Shown: positions 49,408-58,929, numbered from the stretch's first letter. The stretch: 64,000 nucleotides of DNA from JBBQYD01 sp942493075 (GCA_942493075.1 OW818681.1:5146001-5210000); one strand, 5' to 3'. Translations and numbers: made by a program. Notes: generated by a model from the sequence alone, not told the origin.

Positions 49408-50196
49408 TTAGGGGTAATGATTGTAGATATCCCTGGCTAACTCCGGCAGCACCATGTCGGTGGGGAACTGGCGGCTAACGACGCGCGACTCGAGGAAGTG
49501 CTCTTTCGTGGCTTTTAAACTTAACCCGCTTGAGCCCCAACGAAATGCGCGTCCCGGCGCGACATAGAGGTTCTCCTGCGGATCGGGCCCAACACTCGGC
49601 ACAACGATGGCGTAAATGATGCGACCCGCTCCCAGGTCAACAACCATGTCTTGGATGTAACCGAGGGCCACATTATCGCTGCTGGTCACTTTCTGCCGAA
49701 AACATTGGGAAGCCAGCACAGGTCTGCTCACCGCAGGTCTTGAGATAGAAAAGATTTCAAAGGCCTCTTGAATGGTTTCGGGTTGGCGAGCATCCTCAGC
49801 TTCTCCAACACGGGGTGCCCTTTGCACAAGATCAACATTCTTATTCAGTTCAATTCGATCCTGGAAAGCCACAGCAAAGGCAGGCGCAGGCACGACACGA
49901 TAATCCCGCCCCAACGCCATTAATGCTGCTAAGACGCGGCCAGTCTCCAAATCCACGATTAAGTCAGAGATTTTGCCTGCGGTTCGTCCCTGGGCATCTT
50001 TAACCTTCTTGCCTATCAGCAGCTTAGCTTCGGTGCCCTGGGTAAGCCTGTCGAATTGGACGTCCACGTTCTCCTGAACGGGCGGGGCAGCATTCCGGGT
50101 GTAAACCAATGGACCAATCGTTGCCTCAACACTTGCGGGGAGAGTGACCAACGAGCAAACAACAACGATTCCAATAGCACGAATACGAGAAAACAT
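49408..50196 (-). CDS. Secreted protein with two PRC-barrel domains
   Basis: 262 residues with a signal peptide (SRIRAIGIVVVCSLVTLPAS). Two PRC-barrel-like units follow, one at about 60-120 (LIGKKVKDAQGRTAGKISDL) and one at about 165-230 (VTSSDNVALGYIQDMVVDLG). PRC barrels often bind other proteins or RNA, or shape stress-response proteins. Its stop meets that of the convergent amidase with three bases between. Function unknown. Confidence 0.75.
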   Translation of the reverse strand: MFSRIRAIGIVVVCSLVTLPASVEATIGPLVYTRNAAPPVQENVDVQFDRLTQGTEAKLLIGKKVKDAQGRTAGKISDLIVDLETGRVLAALMALGRDYRVVPAPAFAVAFQDRIELNKNVDLVQRAPRVGEAEDARQPETIQEAFEIFSISRPAVSRPVLASQCFRQKVTSSDNVALGYIQDMVVDLGAGRIIYAIVVPSVGPDPQENLYVAPGRAFRWGSSGLSLKATKEHFLESRVVSRQFPTDMVLPELARDIYNHYP

Positions 50197-50461
50197 AACA
50201 ACCTATAAACAGCGGTACTTCCGCCCTCCTGTTTCAACCTCAACCACGTCCTGCAACAAGACAAGTGTCCCTGTGCAGAACACAGAAATCCCCTTTACGT
50301 AACGGCAGCAGGAGTGAGCAACCAGGCGCCGCGTCTTCCGATGAGGGTAGCTTGTCCCGTGCCAAGAAGTGATAAAGTCAAGGCACATCATCCAATATTA
50401 CCGCTTTCCCTATTGCTCCCTGTCGTTTGCGTGTCACGTTTATCCCTAACAAGGGGGTTCC

Positions 50462-51364
50462 ATGGATCGCATACTATTACAGGTTAAAACCAGGAAAGAT
50501 CGGCGGTTAATGGAGGATTGGCTGGCGGCATGTTGCCATGTGCTCTTGCCCGGACCGGATGCCGCCATCCCCACCGGGTTTGATCTGGCAATTGTGGATC
50601 GCGAGAACTTCCGAATCCTGCGCCCACAACTCCTTGAAATTAAGAACGAGAACAAGCCAGCGTTCCTTCCTGTGCTTCTCTTAATCTCACCCCCGTTCCG
50701 GAGCGCAGGACAGCACTTGGGCAAAGGAGTCGATGACCTGGTGGTCCGTCCACTGCACCAAAGCGAGGTCCAAGCTCGGGTGGCCAATCTCCTTCGCATG
50801 CGGCATTGGTCGCTGGAACTCCAAAAGGAGCATGACCGCGTAATGCGCCTGGCTGTCACAGACGACGTGACAGGTTTCAATAACACCAGATACTTGCACC
50901 GTTACCTCGATCGTTTTCTGGATGCTGCATTGTCGCGCCCGGCTGAGTTAAGCCTGGCCTTCTTCGATCTGGACAGCTTCAAAAGCCTGGTGGATCAGCA
51001 CGGGCACCTGCTCGGCTCAAAAGCTCTGCGCGAAGTAGCGCAAACCGTGGCCAGGGAGTTGGATGAGGAGGATCGCCTTGTCCGCTATGGTGGGGATGAG
51101 TTCATCGTGATCCTGCCACGCCAGAATAAGCGGGAAGCCGCTTTTAAGGTCGAACGGATGAAGCGCGCAATCGAAAATACCCGGTTCTTACAAAAGGAGG
51201 ATGTGAACTTCCATCTTACGGCATCTTTCGGGCTGGCCTCCTTCCCGGACGACGCGCTCGACAAGAAAGCGTTGCTTGGGGCTGCGGACTCGTGCCTTTT
51301 TGAGAGCAAGAGCCGGGGAAAGAATCGGATCACTGTGGTGGAAGCCATACCTCAAGCCGCCTGA
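50462..51364 (+). CDS. Diguanylate cyclase with degenerate receiver-like N-terminus
   Basis: 300 residues, ATG behind a GGGGG ribosome site. The N-terminal ~110 residues have receiver-like strands (GFDLAIVDRENF, LPVLLLISPP), but the usual pair of acidic residues is not complete. The GGDEF domain (~130-290) is whole: AVTDDVTGFNNTRYLHRYLD, FFDLDSFKSLVDQHGHLLGS, then RLVRYGGDEFIVILP. The product is cyclic di-GMP. At the inhibitory I-site the RxxD motif reads DEED, so product feedback is probably absent. Cytoplasmic. Confidence 0.9.
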   Translation: MDRILLQVKTRKDRRLMEDWLAACCHVLLPGPDAAIPTGFDLAIVDRENFRILRPQLLEIKNENKPAFLPVLLLISPPFRSAGQHLGKGVDDLVVRPLHQSEVQARVANLLRMRHWSLELQKEHDRVMRLAVTDDVTGFNNTRYLHRYLDRFLDAALSRPAELSLAFFDLDSFKSLVDQHGHLLGSKALREVAQTVARELDEEDRLVRYGGDEFIVILPRQNKREAAFKVERMKRAIENTRFLQKEDVNFHLTASFGLASFPDDALDKKALLGAADSCLFESKSRGKNRITVVEAIPQAA

Positions 51365-51392
51365 AAGGCGTCCGCATCCCTAGCACCCTCCC

Positions 51393-52292
51393 TCAGGGGG
51401 ACCCTCCAGGGGCAGGCGGAGGCGAAGGGGCAGGTGCGGGGTTCTTCGGTGCCGGCTTCTTGGCGGACTTCTTAGGCTGTGGCTTGCGTATCTCAGCATC
51501 AAACTGGCCTGAAATCGTGGTGTAGTTCGTATCAGGCATACTCAGCCAAATCCTCCCAGTGATGCGTCCCGTTGCTGCCTTGTCGAACGCAATTTTCATA
51601 GCGTATCCTTCCTTGAAGCGTTCACTCACCGTCTTGTCCTGAGGATCTTTCCATCGCAGATGCACAGCGGGTGGCGTCGGGAAGTTTGTCGAAATCTGAA
51701 AGGTTTTTCCCGCTAAATCCTCACCCCGGCGCGCCGGCAAATAAATGGCCACAGTCAATTCCGGAGGCTGCTTCCGGCCCTGCCGCAAGGTAAGCGTGCC
51801 TCCTTGCAAGGTCGCCGATTCCGCCTGGAAGGATTGTCCCCTAACATGCCCTTGAACCGGCGCATTGGTAAAGGCGGCTGTGGCGACGTCCAGGGTCCAG
51901 ACCCAGTCGTGTTTCGGTTGTGAAACAGCAACCGGAAGGCTGTTTGAAAGGGAGCCTGACGGAAGGGCTTTAGCACGGTTTGGAAAAATCCGTTCGCGAT
52001 ACTTGTAAGCCCCATAGAGTAGGCCACCCAGGATAAGCAGAAGCAGAATCACTGAGGCCGAAATCCTGGCAGGGCGGCTTCGCGCCACCGCTGCGGTATA
52101 AAGCAGGGAGGTGGGGACTTTGCGGCGTTCGGCCGTAGTGGCAGTCAGCACCAGTTTGGAGTCGCCATTGCGCGGTTCAGGAACAATGAGCTTCTGAAAA
52201 CAGGTGGGGCAATCGATTTGCCGTCCGCTATCGGCGGCAGCCGCGGTCAAATGCTGACCGCACACGGGACAGGCAAACTTCAAGTCACTCAT
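51393..52292 (-). CDS. Zinc-ribbon protein with one membrane helix and Pro-rich tail
   Basis: 299 residues. The N-terminus has two CxxC pairs (FACPVCGQHLT and QIDCPTCFQKL), a zinc ribbon. A membrane helix at ~78-95 (ISASVILLLLILGGLLYGAY) follows, then an exported part with a beta-rich domain and a Lys/Pro/Ala-rich tail (KKSAKKPAPKNPAPAPSPPP). This domain order recurs in Verrucomicrobiota; function unknown. Divergent from argH. Confidence 0.72.
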   Translation of the reverse strand: MSDLKFACPVCGQHLTAAAADSGRQIDCPTCFQKLIVPEPRNGDSKLVLTATTAERRKVPTSLLYTAAVARSRPARISASVILLLLILGGLLYGAYKYRERIFPNRAKALPSGSLSNSLPVAVSQPKHDWVWTLDVATAAFTNAPVQGHVRGQSFQAESATLQGGTLTLRQGRKQPPELTVAIYLPARRGEDLAGKTFQISTNFPTPPAVHLRWKDPQDKTVSERFKEGYAMKIAFDKAATGRITGRIWLSMPDTNYTTISGQFDAEIRKPQPKKSAKKPAPKNPAPAPSPPPAPGGSP

Positions 52293-52386
52293 CCGTTTGC
52301 GTCAAAATTCCACAGCCGGACGTCCGGGACAACGTTTTTTCACAGTGACTTTCCGCCGGGTTCATCGCACATTCGGCCCGTTTACA

Positions 52387-53823
52387 ATGAAGAAGCAGAG
52401 TTCAGTCGTATCTCGTAGCGGGCGGTTCTCCGGCGGACCGGCCGCGGACGTTGCTCAGTTCTCCGAATCCATTTCTTTCGACTGGCGGTTGTGGCGCCAC
52501 GATATAGAGGGCTCCTGCGCCCATGCCCGGATGCTGCACCGCATCGGACTGTTAAAGGCGAAGGAATTGCGGGAGATCCTCAAAGGCCTGACTGAGATCG
52601 CTGCGGAAATCGAAGCAGGCGAGTTTGAATGGAAGTTCGAGCTCGAAGATGTGCACATGAACATCGAGTCGGAACTGACCCGCCGGGCTCCCGCCGGTGC
52701 CAAGCTGCACACGGCACGCTCCCGCAATGATCAGGTGGCACTGGACGTGCGCCTTTGGCTCCGCCAGGAGACCACCGAACTCATGGGTGAGATTGCCCAA
52801 CTGCAACGGGCGCTAACCAACTTTGCCGAACGCGAACAGGAGGTCATCCTTCCCGGCTATACCCACATGCAGCGCGGGCAGCCGGTCTATTTGGCCCATC
52901 ACCTCCTGGCTTACGTGGAGATGCTCGCCCGGGATTTTGAACGGCTCGCGAACTGCCGGGAGCGGATCAATGTCTGCCCCCTGGGCAACGGCGCGCTGGC
53001 AGGCTCAACTGTGCCGATAGATCGTGAGTTTGTGGCCATACTCCTCGGCTTCACCGACGCCGCAGGACGCCCCCGAATTACTCGCAACTCGATGGACGGT
53101 GTCAGCGACCGCGATTTCGTGGTGGAGTTCTGCTCCTGTGCCGCCTTGCTGGCGGTGCACCTGTCCCGTCTGGCCGAAGACGTTGTCCTCTGGGCCAGCA
53201 GCGAGTTTAGCTTTATCAAGATAGATGACGCCTACACGACTGGGTCCTCTCTGATGCCGCAGAAGAAGAACCCGGATGTAGCGGAACTCACACGGGGCAA
53301 GAGCGGACGAGTCATTGGAAATCTGATGTCCCTGCTGGTCCTGCTCAAAGGACTTCCCATGACCTACAACCGCGATCTGCAGGAAGACAAGGAACGGTTG
53401 TTCGATACGGCGGACACGGTGCGTGCCACCACCCGCATCTGTGCCGCCATGTTGGATCACACGAAGGCGAACAGGCCTGCTTGCGCCGCCGCCGCCGCAG
53501 ATCCCGCTTTGCTCGCAACGGATCTCGCGGACTACCTGGTCAATAAGGGCGTTCCCTTCCGGCAGGCACACCATGCCGTGGGTGCGTTGGTCGCAATAGC
53601 AGAAAAGCAGAGCAAGCCGCTCAATGCTCTCAACATCGAGGAATTCAAATCAACCAATGAGCACTTCGATGCCGATGTTTTGAATGTGTTCGATCTGAAG
53701 GCCGCCATGCGCAAGCGGGATATCCCCGGCGCTCCAGGGACCGCACAGGTGCGCAAACAGATTGCCTATTGGAAGAAACTCCTGGGAACCAGCAAGCCCA
53801 CACGCAAGCGCTCCCGTTCATGA
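52387..53823 (+). CDS. argH: Argininosuccinate lyase
   Basis: 478 residues from the ATG at 52387 (MKKQSSVVSRSGRFSGGPAA); the longer frame upstream is non-coding. Family signatures are LHTARSRNDQVALDVRLWLR, the signature loop GSSLMPQKKNPDVAELTRGK with the catalytic Ser, and LPMTYNRDLQEDKERLF. It makes arginine and fumarate from argininosuccinate, the last step of arginine synthesis. Other arg genes are absent here. The next gene starts within its stop codon. Confidence 0.97.
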   Translation: MKKQSSVVSRSGRFSGGPAADVAQFSESISFDWRLWRHDIEGSCAHARMLHRIGLLKAKELREILKGLTEIAAEIEAGEFEWKFELEDVHMNIESELTRRAPAGAKLHTARSRNDQVALDVRLWLRQETTELMGEIAQLQRALTNFAEREQEVILPGYTHMQRGQPVYLAHHLLAYVEMLARDFERLANCRERINVCPLGNGALAGSTVPIDREFVAILLGFTDAAGRPRITRNSMDGVSDRDFVVEFCSCAALLAVHLSRLAEDVVLWASSEFSFIKIDDAYTTGSSLMPQKKNPDVAELTRGKSGRVIGNLMSLLVLLKGLPMTYNRDLQEDKERLFDTADTVRATTRICAAMLDHTKANRPACAAAAADPALLATDLADYLVNKGVPFRQAHHAVGALVAIAEKQSKPLNALNIEEFKSTNEHFDADVLNVFDLKAAMRKRDIPGAPGTAQVRKQIAYWKKLLGTSKPTRKRSRS

Positions 53824-54839
53824 CGCCGGTTAACCCGCCGCTCTTGACCGATCTCCTGAAGGAGGTCTCGCGCTCGTTTTATCTCACATTGCGCGTCCTG
53901 CCACGTGCCGTTAGGCAGCAGATCGGCCTGGCCTATTTACTGGCTCGCACCTCCGATACGATTGCTGATACGGCAGTGCTACCGCCCACAGATCGTCTCG
54001 TCGCGCTGGCAGCGCTTGGCCAGAGGATTCTGGGAACCAGCCAGCAGCCACTCGCTTTTCCACAGCTTCTGTCTCACCAGCAGAACCCCTCTGAGCGCGC
54101 CCTGTTGGCTCGTGTGGAGGAAAGCCTCTCCCTTCTCAGCAGCACCCCGGAATCCGACCGCCGGCTCATTCAACGAGTGATGGCAGTTATTGTAAGCGGA
54201 CAGACCCTCGACCTGCAACGATTCGCCAGCGCCTCGTCAGAAAACATTGTCTCTCTCGAGAATTTGAGCGCGTTGGACGACTACACGTATCGAGTGGCCG
54301 GGTGTGTGGGCGAATTCTGGACCGCCATGTGCCTGGCGCATCTCTTCAAATGCCCGCCGGATAAGCAGCGATTCCTGCACGAAAACGGCATTCGGTTCGG
54401 TAAAGGCTTGCAGTTGGTAAACATACTTCGAGACCTGCCAACAGACCTTCGCCAGGGCCGCTGCTATATCCCCGTTCAAGAACTGGCTGGTATCGGGCTG
54501 CAGCCAAAGGACCTGCTCAATCCGGCCAACGAACCCATCTTTCGCCCGGTTTACAATCGACTTCTCGCTGCTGCAACGGAACACCTCGAATCGGGCTGGG
54601 CATATACGAATGCCCTGCCCCGCACTGGCGTCCGAGTTCGTCTCGCGTGCGCATGGCCCGTGCTGATCGGGTTGGAGACACTCCGTTTATTGCGCGTAAA
54701 ACCTGTGCTCGATCCAAAGAATTGCGTGAAGGTTTCCCGCGGGACGGTGAAAAGCATCCTGACACACACGCTGCTGGCCTACCCCTTTACCTCGCGCTGG
54801 CAAAAGTTGGGCTCAACACCGTTCAGCAAAGAGAACTGA
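53820..54839 (+). CDS. Squalene/phytoene synthase family protein
   Basis: 339 residues from ATG 53820, which overlaps the argH stop (ATGA). The first prenyl-diphosphate-binding aspartates are in RTSDTIADTAV, the second in NILRDLPTDLRQGRCYIP. The family joins two farnesyl or geranylgeranyl diphosphates head to head, giving squalene or phytoene. Squalene is likely for hopanoids, but the window has no hopanoid or carotenoid genes to decide. Coupling to argH is odd and may be only a shared transcript. Confidence 0.88.
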   Translation: MTPVNPPLLTDLLKEVSRSFYLTLRVLPRAVRQQIGLAYLLARTSDTIADTAVLPPTDRLVALAALGQRILGTSQQPLAFPQLLSHQQNPSERALLARVEESLSLLSSTPESDRRLIQRVMAVIVSGQTLDLQRFASASSENIVSLENLSALDDYTYRVAGCVGEFWTAMCLAHLFKCPPDKQRFLHENGIRFGKGLQLVNILRDLPTDLRQGRCYIPVQELAGIGLQPKDLLNPANEPIFRPVYNRLLAAATEHLESGWAYTNALPRTGVRVRLACAWPVLIGLETLRLLRVKPVLDPKNCVKVSRGTVKSILTHTLLAYPFTSRWQKLGSTPFSKEN

Positions 54840-54926
54840 AGCTGACGAACAATGCTTTTGCGTCACAGGAATTGAAAGCTTCACAGGGTATCCGGGGTTT
54901 CCAGCACCTGCTTCCAAACCAGGGCT

Positions 54927-54947
54927 GAAGCGGCGAGACGCCGCTTC
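54927..54947. repeat. REP-like hairpin between convergent genes
   Basis: GAAGCGGCG, loop AGA, CGCCGCTTC: a perfect 9-bp palindromic stem. It lies between the convergent squalene/phytoene synthase and xerD genes. With TACTTT after it, it may act as a weak bidirectional terminator. Its shape also fits a REP-type repeat that could recur elsewhere in the genome. Confidence 0.6.
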
Positions 54948-54974
54948 TACTTTCCACAACCTCCGACTGCGGGC

Positions 54975-55901
54975 TCACGCCCGGGGATGGAATTGTTCAT
55001 GCACCTTTTTCAGGCGGCTGCCTGCTACGTGTGTGTAGATCTCGGTGGTGCTGATACTGGAATGACCGAGCAATTCCTGAATGATCCGCAGATCGGCCCC
55101 ATGCTCCAGAAGATGAGTTGCAAAACTGTGGCGCAGCATGTGTGGTGTCACGTTGCGGCCGATTCCTGCGCGACCTACGCGCTGTTTGATCCGCAACCAT
55201 AGTGTTACGGAAGCGAAGGAGGTGCCTCGCCGGGTTAGAAAGACATTCCCCGGTGTTTTGGGTTTCACCAGCTTGGGGCGTCCGCGATCCAGATAATCCT
55301 GCAACGCGGAGATGGCCTTGGCGCCAACCGGCACCACGCGTTCCTTGTTTCCTTTGCCAATGACAATCAGGAAGCCCGATTCGAGGTGTAGCTGTTCCAA
55401 CCGTATATCTCGCAGTTCAGCCAGGCGCAGACCAGAGGCATATGCAACTTCCAGGATCGCCTGTTCACACAGGGTCTGAGGGGTCTCGAGCTCTTTGGGG
55501 ACGGGCGCCATGAGCCTGTCGATCTCCTCCTCAGAGAGCGCCTTGGGAACGCGTTTCCAGCGGCGTGGCAGTGAGAGATGCTCGGCCACGTTGCGCTCCA
55601 GCAGTTTCTCCGTTTCTGCAAATCGGTAGAAGGCGCGCAGCGCGGCGATCTCCAAGTACAGACTTTCACTGCTCAAACTTTTGCGGGAACCTTCCGGCTG
55701 ATTAGCCAATGCCCGAACCCGCTCATGCTCAAGGAAAGCCATCAGGTCCTTGAGCTCTACAGAGGACCAATCCTTTAATCCGTTGCTGCCAGCCCATGCA
55801 ACGAACTTGGACAGCAAGGCGGCGTAGGTGCGCTGCGTATGCTCCGCCTGACCGCGCTCATGGCGTATGTACTGGAGAAAATCCTCAACCAGTTGTTCCA
55901 T
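54975..55901 (-). CDS. xerD: Tyrosine recombinase XerD-like
   Basis: 308 residues. The N-terminal SAM-like core-binding domain (~1-105, DFLQYIRHERGQAEHTQRTY) is followed by the catalytic domain with all six key residues: Arg in ASGLRLAELRD, Lys in GKGNKERVV, HMLRHSFATHLLEHGAD with His and Arg, GHSSI with His, and Tyr in TTEIYTHV. It resolves chromosome dimers at dif in the family; XerC versus XerD cannot be told with certainty. It sits 25 bases after purC. Confidence 0.9.
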   Translation of the reverse strand: MEQLVEDFLQYIRHERGQAEHTQRTYAALLSKFVAWAGSNGLKDWSSVELKDLMAFLEHERVRALANQPEGSRKSLSSESLYLEIAALRAFYRFAETEKLLERNVAEHLSLPRRWKRVPKALSEEEIDRLMAPVPKELETPQTLCEQAILEVAYASGLRLAELRDIRLEQLHLESGFLIVIGKGNKERVVPVGAKAISALQDYLDRGRPKLVKPKTPGNVFLTRRGTSFASVTLWLRIKQRVGRAGIGRNVTPHMLRHSFATHLLEHGADLRIIQELLGHSSISTTEIYTHVAGSRLKKVHEQFHPRA

Positions 55902-55926
55902 GAGTCACGTCACGCCGAGGCGCAAC

Positions 55927-56820
55927 TCAGAGCGAGTGTCCGGTGAGCAACTCGTAAGCTTCGAGATACTTGGCCTGGGTCCGATGAACCACGTCCGCCG
56001 GAAGGGCGGGCGCAGGCGGGGTTTTATCCCAATCCAGTGTCTCCAGGTAATCGCGGACGAATTGTTTATCGTAGCTGGGCTGGCCTTTGCCCGGAGCGTA
56101 TTGATCAGCCGGCCAAAACCGTGAAGAATCCGGGGTCAGCACTTCATCAATGAGCAGCAGCTTGCCTTCATACATGCCGAATTCAAACTTGGTGTCGGCA
56201 ATTATGATGCCGCGCTGGCGGGCGTAATCGCGGGCAAAATTGTAAATCTTGAGGCTCATGTCTCGCACAGCCGCCGCGGTGTCTGCACCGACGATTTGCG
56301 CCGCCTGCTCGAAGGAAATGTTCTCATCGTGGCCGGTCTCGGCCTTGGTTGCAGGGGTAAAGATTGGCTCAGGAAGCTCGGAGGATTCCTTCAATCCAGC
56401 CGGCAACTTAATGCCGCACACGGTTTGACTCTGACGGTATTCCTTCCAACCGGACCCTGCGAGGTAGCCGCGCACGACGCATTCAATCGCTAACGGCTGG
56501 GCCTTTTTGACAATCATGCTCCTACCCTTCAACTGCGCCGCAAACGGTTGGAGGTTAGTCGGCAGAGGATCGCGCGGGCTGGCGAGCAGGTGATTTGGCT
56601 GGAAGTCTGCAGTCTGCGCAAACCAGAAATGGGAGATCTGGGTCAGCACTTCGCCTTTGCGCGGAATGCCGTTGGGCATGATGCAATCGAAGGCCGATAT
56701 GCGATCTGTGGCTACGAAGAGAAGACTGGAACCGAGGTCAAAAACCTCGCGCACTTTGCCGCTCTTCAGCTTCTTAATCCCCGGTAGATCCAGGGTCAGC
56801 AATGGTTGATCAGTAGCCAT
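55927..56820 (-). CDS. purC: SAICAR synthase
   Basis: 297 residues. It joins aspartate to CAIR in purine synthesis. Signatures are SGKVREVFDLGSSLLFVATD, RISAFDCIMPNGIPRKG, VVRGYLAGSGWKEY and LLLIDEVLTPDSSRFW. The length and order fit the eukaryote/yeast-like long form without fused domains. No other pur genes are nearby. It is followed by xerD on the same strand. Confidence 0.96.
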   Translation of the reverse strand: MATDQPLLTLDLPGIKKLKSGKVREVFDLGSSLLFVATDRISAFDCIMPNGIPRKGEVLTQISHFWFAQTADFQPNHLLASPRDPLPTNLQPFAAQLKGRSMIVKKAQPLAIECVVRGYLAGSGWKEYRQSQTVCGIKLPAGLKESSELPEPIFTPATKAETGHDENISFEQAAQIVGADTAAAVRDMSLKIYNFARDYARQRGIIIADTKFEFGMYEGKLLLIDEVLTPDSSRFWPADQYAPGKGQPSYDKQFVRDYLETLDWDKTPPAPALPADVVHRTQAKYLEAYELLTGHSL

Positions 56821-56899
56821 GCGGCAAATATGTCGTGCACTGTCAAAAGGTCAAAGAAGAAATGGCAGGTTGAAGAGGTTTCCCTGGCCTTCAGGCAGC

Positions 56900-58300
56900 C
56901 TAGGGATTCCGCGGGATCGCATTGATTTCAGTCTCTTCTGAACCCACCCGCACCTTCCCTGAGATCCGAGAGTTCTGGAACAGGATCAACTGAGCTTGGT
57001 TGTTCAGGCCTTGGAACGAATTCAGCGTCTGATTCGAGCCCTGGGGCGAGCCTGGCACGTTGTTGTTTAAAACGTTCTGGGCTGGAGCTTGATTGTTCAG
57101 CAACGTGGTTTGCGGCATGATTTGGCCACTGAATACTATCGGCTTGCCCAGGCTGTTATTCGTGCCTGCCACCCGAAACTGCATGGCCTGTTCCCCTGCA
57201 GCAAGGTTTACCTGCGCTCCCAGATAATGGCGAGCGACTGCCGTCGTTTTATCCGCCAACGGTTCCAACTGCCCCTTATAAACCGATCCGTCCTCATCCA
57301 CGACTTCCAGGCCGGTGCTCGTCTGTTGCATCCGGAAATTTGAGAGCATCCGTGCCTCGTTGTTTACCGTTTTCCACGCTCCCATAGCTTGCGGTGTGGG
57401 AGTGCGCACATAACCCTGGTTAGCCATGAAACTCTCGGATCTGTCTTGCTCGACTGAACCATTTCCAAATCTGCGAGCGAGTTGGGTCTCAGCGGCGGAA
57501 GCCGCTTCGACGCGGAGCACGGGACCGGCGTTTGAATCCGTGCGCTCGTAGATGACTGCATTAGCTAGGGTAGCTTCTTGAACGCCCTTGAATACTCCTG
57601 TGCCCGCTTGGAGGGACTCAGGAGCTCCATTTGTGACTGCCACGCCAGCCATGAGAGTCCCAAATTTATTTTGCAGCGCGTCTGATTCCTTTGCCAAGGG
57701 GGTGAGACTGTCTGCCAGCACTTCGCCACCCCGCCGAGCGGTGGCTGAGGTAGCAGCTACTGTGGCTGATCTGCCGAACGTGATCGGGGTGCTTGGCTCA
57801 GGGGCAGCCGCCAGCAACGCTGAAGAAACCCCGGCGTCCTTCGAAGCTATGCTTTTGGCCTTTTCCTCCGGAACCCGGATCAGTGCAATCAGGCGCTCCT
57901 CTTTCTTGGGAGGCACGGCAGCCGCTGCGGGTAATGCGACGGTGCCGCTGGATATTTCGGGCTGGCCAGTTTCGGCTTTCGACTGGCGGAAGGCCAAAAC
58001 AGGCTGGTTCGAAATGACAGTCAGCTCGACGTTGCTTGCCATTTTGAAACGGCTCTTCTGACTCGGCCAACTCATGATGCCGATGACGACCACCGCCGCC
58101 AGCAACCCACCGCTCCAGACCACTTTCGGCCAGAAACCGAAAAAGCGAGGCTTGGACCGATGAGGCGTCCCCAACGTTCGCTCCACTTCCCCATGCAGGA
58201 GCCGCCGGGTGGCGGGATGCAGCCGCAAGTCCCCCGCTCGCTCGCAACGGCTCTTGCCGTACTCGCGGAGTCGTTTCTCTATGGGACGTTCCGGTTCCAT
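56900..58300 (-). CDS. Membrane protein coupled to ECF sigma factor (putative anti-sigma)
   Basis: 466 residues, starting five bases after the stop of the sigma factor. The first ~55 residues are cytoplasmic and basic, with one helix at ~60-77 (VVWSGGLLAAVVVIGIMSWP). The large exported part is Ala/Ser/Thr-rich, has no domain I recognise, and ends in Asn/Gln-rich repeats (NNQAPAQNVLNNN, NSFQGLNNQAQ). The pair with the sigma factor makes an anti-sigma role probable. The exported domain may sense an envelope signal. Confidence 0.6.
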   Translation of the reverse strand: MEPERPIEKRLREYGKSRCERAGDLRLHPATRRLLHGEVERTLGTPHRSKPRFFGFWPKVVWSGGLLAAVVVIGIMSWPSQKSRFKMASNVELTVISNQPVLAFRQSKAETGQPEISSGTVALPAAAAVPPKKEERLIALIRVPEEKAKSIASKDAGVSSALLAAAPEPSTPITFGRSATVAATSATARRGGEVLADSLTPLAKESDALQNKFGTLMAGVAVTNGAPESLQAGTGVFKGVQEATLANAVIYERTDSNAGPVLRVEAASAAETQLARRFGNGSVEQDRSESFMANQGYVRTPTPQAMGAWKTVNNEARMLSNFRMQQTSTGLEVVDEDGSVYKGQLEPLADKTTAVARHYLGAQVNLAAGEQAMQFRVAGTNNSLGKPIVFSGQIMPQTTLLNNQAPAQNVLNNNVPGSPQGSNQTLNSFQGLNNQAQLILFQNSRISGKVRVGSEETEINAIPRNP

Positions 58301-58305
58301 TGTTC

Positions 58306-58929
58306 CTATGTGTTAGACGGGAAAGCGGTAGATTTCTCCCGGGAAAACATGCCCGCCAGGAGAATCTCCAGGCGGTCCAGGCATTTACTCAGACGCGAAC
58401 TGACCGTCTTGGGGTTAAGTTCAAGGCTGGCGCTGATCTCCTCGTAGCTCAGTTCGCCAAAATACCGCAGTTCGATAATCTCCTGGCAAGGCTCCCCCAA
58501 ACGCTCAAGCGCGCCTCGCACTTGCTCATGCTGCTCTCGCGTCATGAGTGTGGCGTCCGGTCCTGGGGCCTGGCTAGGGGGATCAATCGGCGGCGCCTCG
58601 GTGTCGTCGTGATTGGCATTCAGGGAAAGGGCTTGAGCCCCTCCACCACGTTTGGCAGCGGACTGCCGGGCGCGGTAATCCTTGGCTTTGTTTGCAGCGA
58701 TGCGAAACAACCAGGTCTGAAACTGGCTGCGCCCATCAAAGGACTTCAAATTACGAATGACCGCAAGGAAGGTTTCCTGGCAGATTTCCTCGATATCTTC
58801 GTGCGTAAGCTCAGTTCCTAGCTGGCAGACGAACCGGCCCGCAGCCTCATAATGCTGGTCGAACACCTGATCCCAGGCCTCGGGATCACCCCGGCGGCAC
58901 CTGGCTAGTAGTTCGGATTCAGCACTCAT
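58306..58929 (-). CDS. ECF-type RNA polymerase sigma factor
   Basis: 207 residues. Region 2 is CQETFLAVIRNLKSFDGRSQ followed by FQTWLFRIAANKAKDYR; region 4 is CQEIIELRYFGELSYEEISA and SLELNPKTVSSRLSKCLDRL with a helix-turn-helix. A linker of about 45 residues rich in Pro, Asp and Ala separates them. The membrane protein gene downstream is likely its regulator. Confidence 0.9.
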   Translation of the reverse strand: MSAESELLARCRRGDPEAWDQVFDQHYEAAGRFVCQLGTELTHEDIEEICQETFLAVIRNLKSFDGRSQFQTWLFRIAANKAKDYRARQSAAKRGGGAQALSLNANHDDTEAPPIDPPSQAPGPDATLMTREQHEQVRGALERLGEPCQEIIELRYFGELSYEEISASLELNPKTVSSRLSKCLDRLEILLAGMFSREKSTAFPSNT

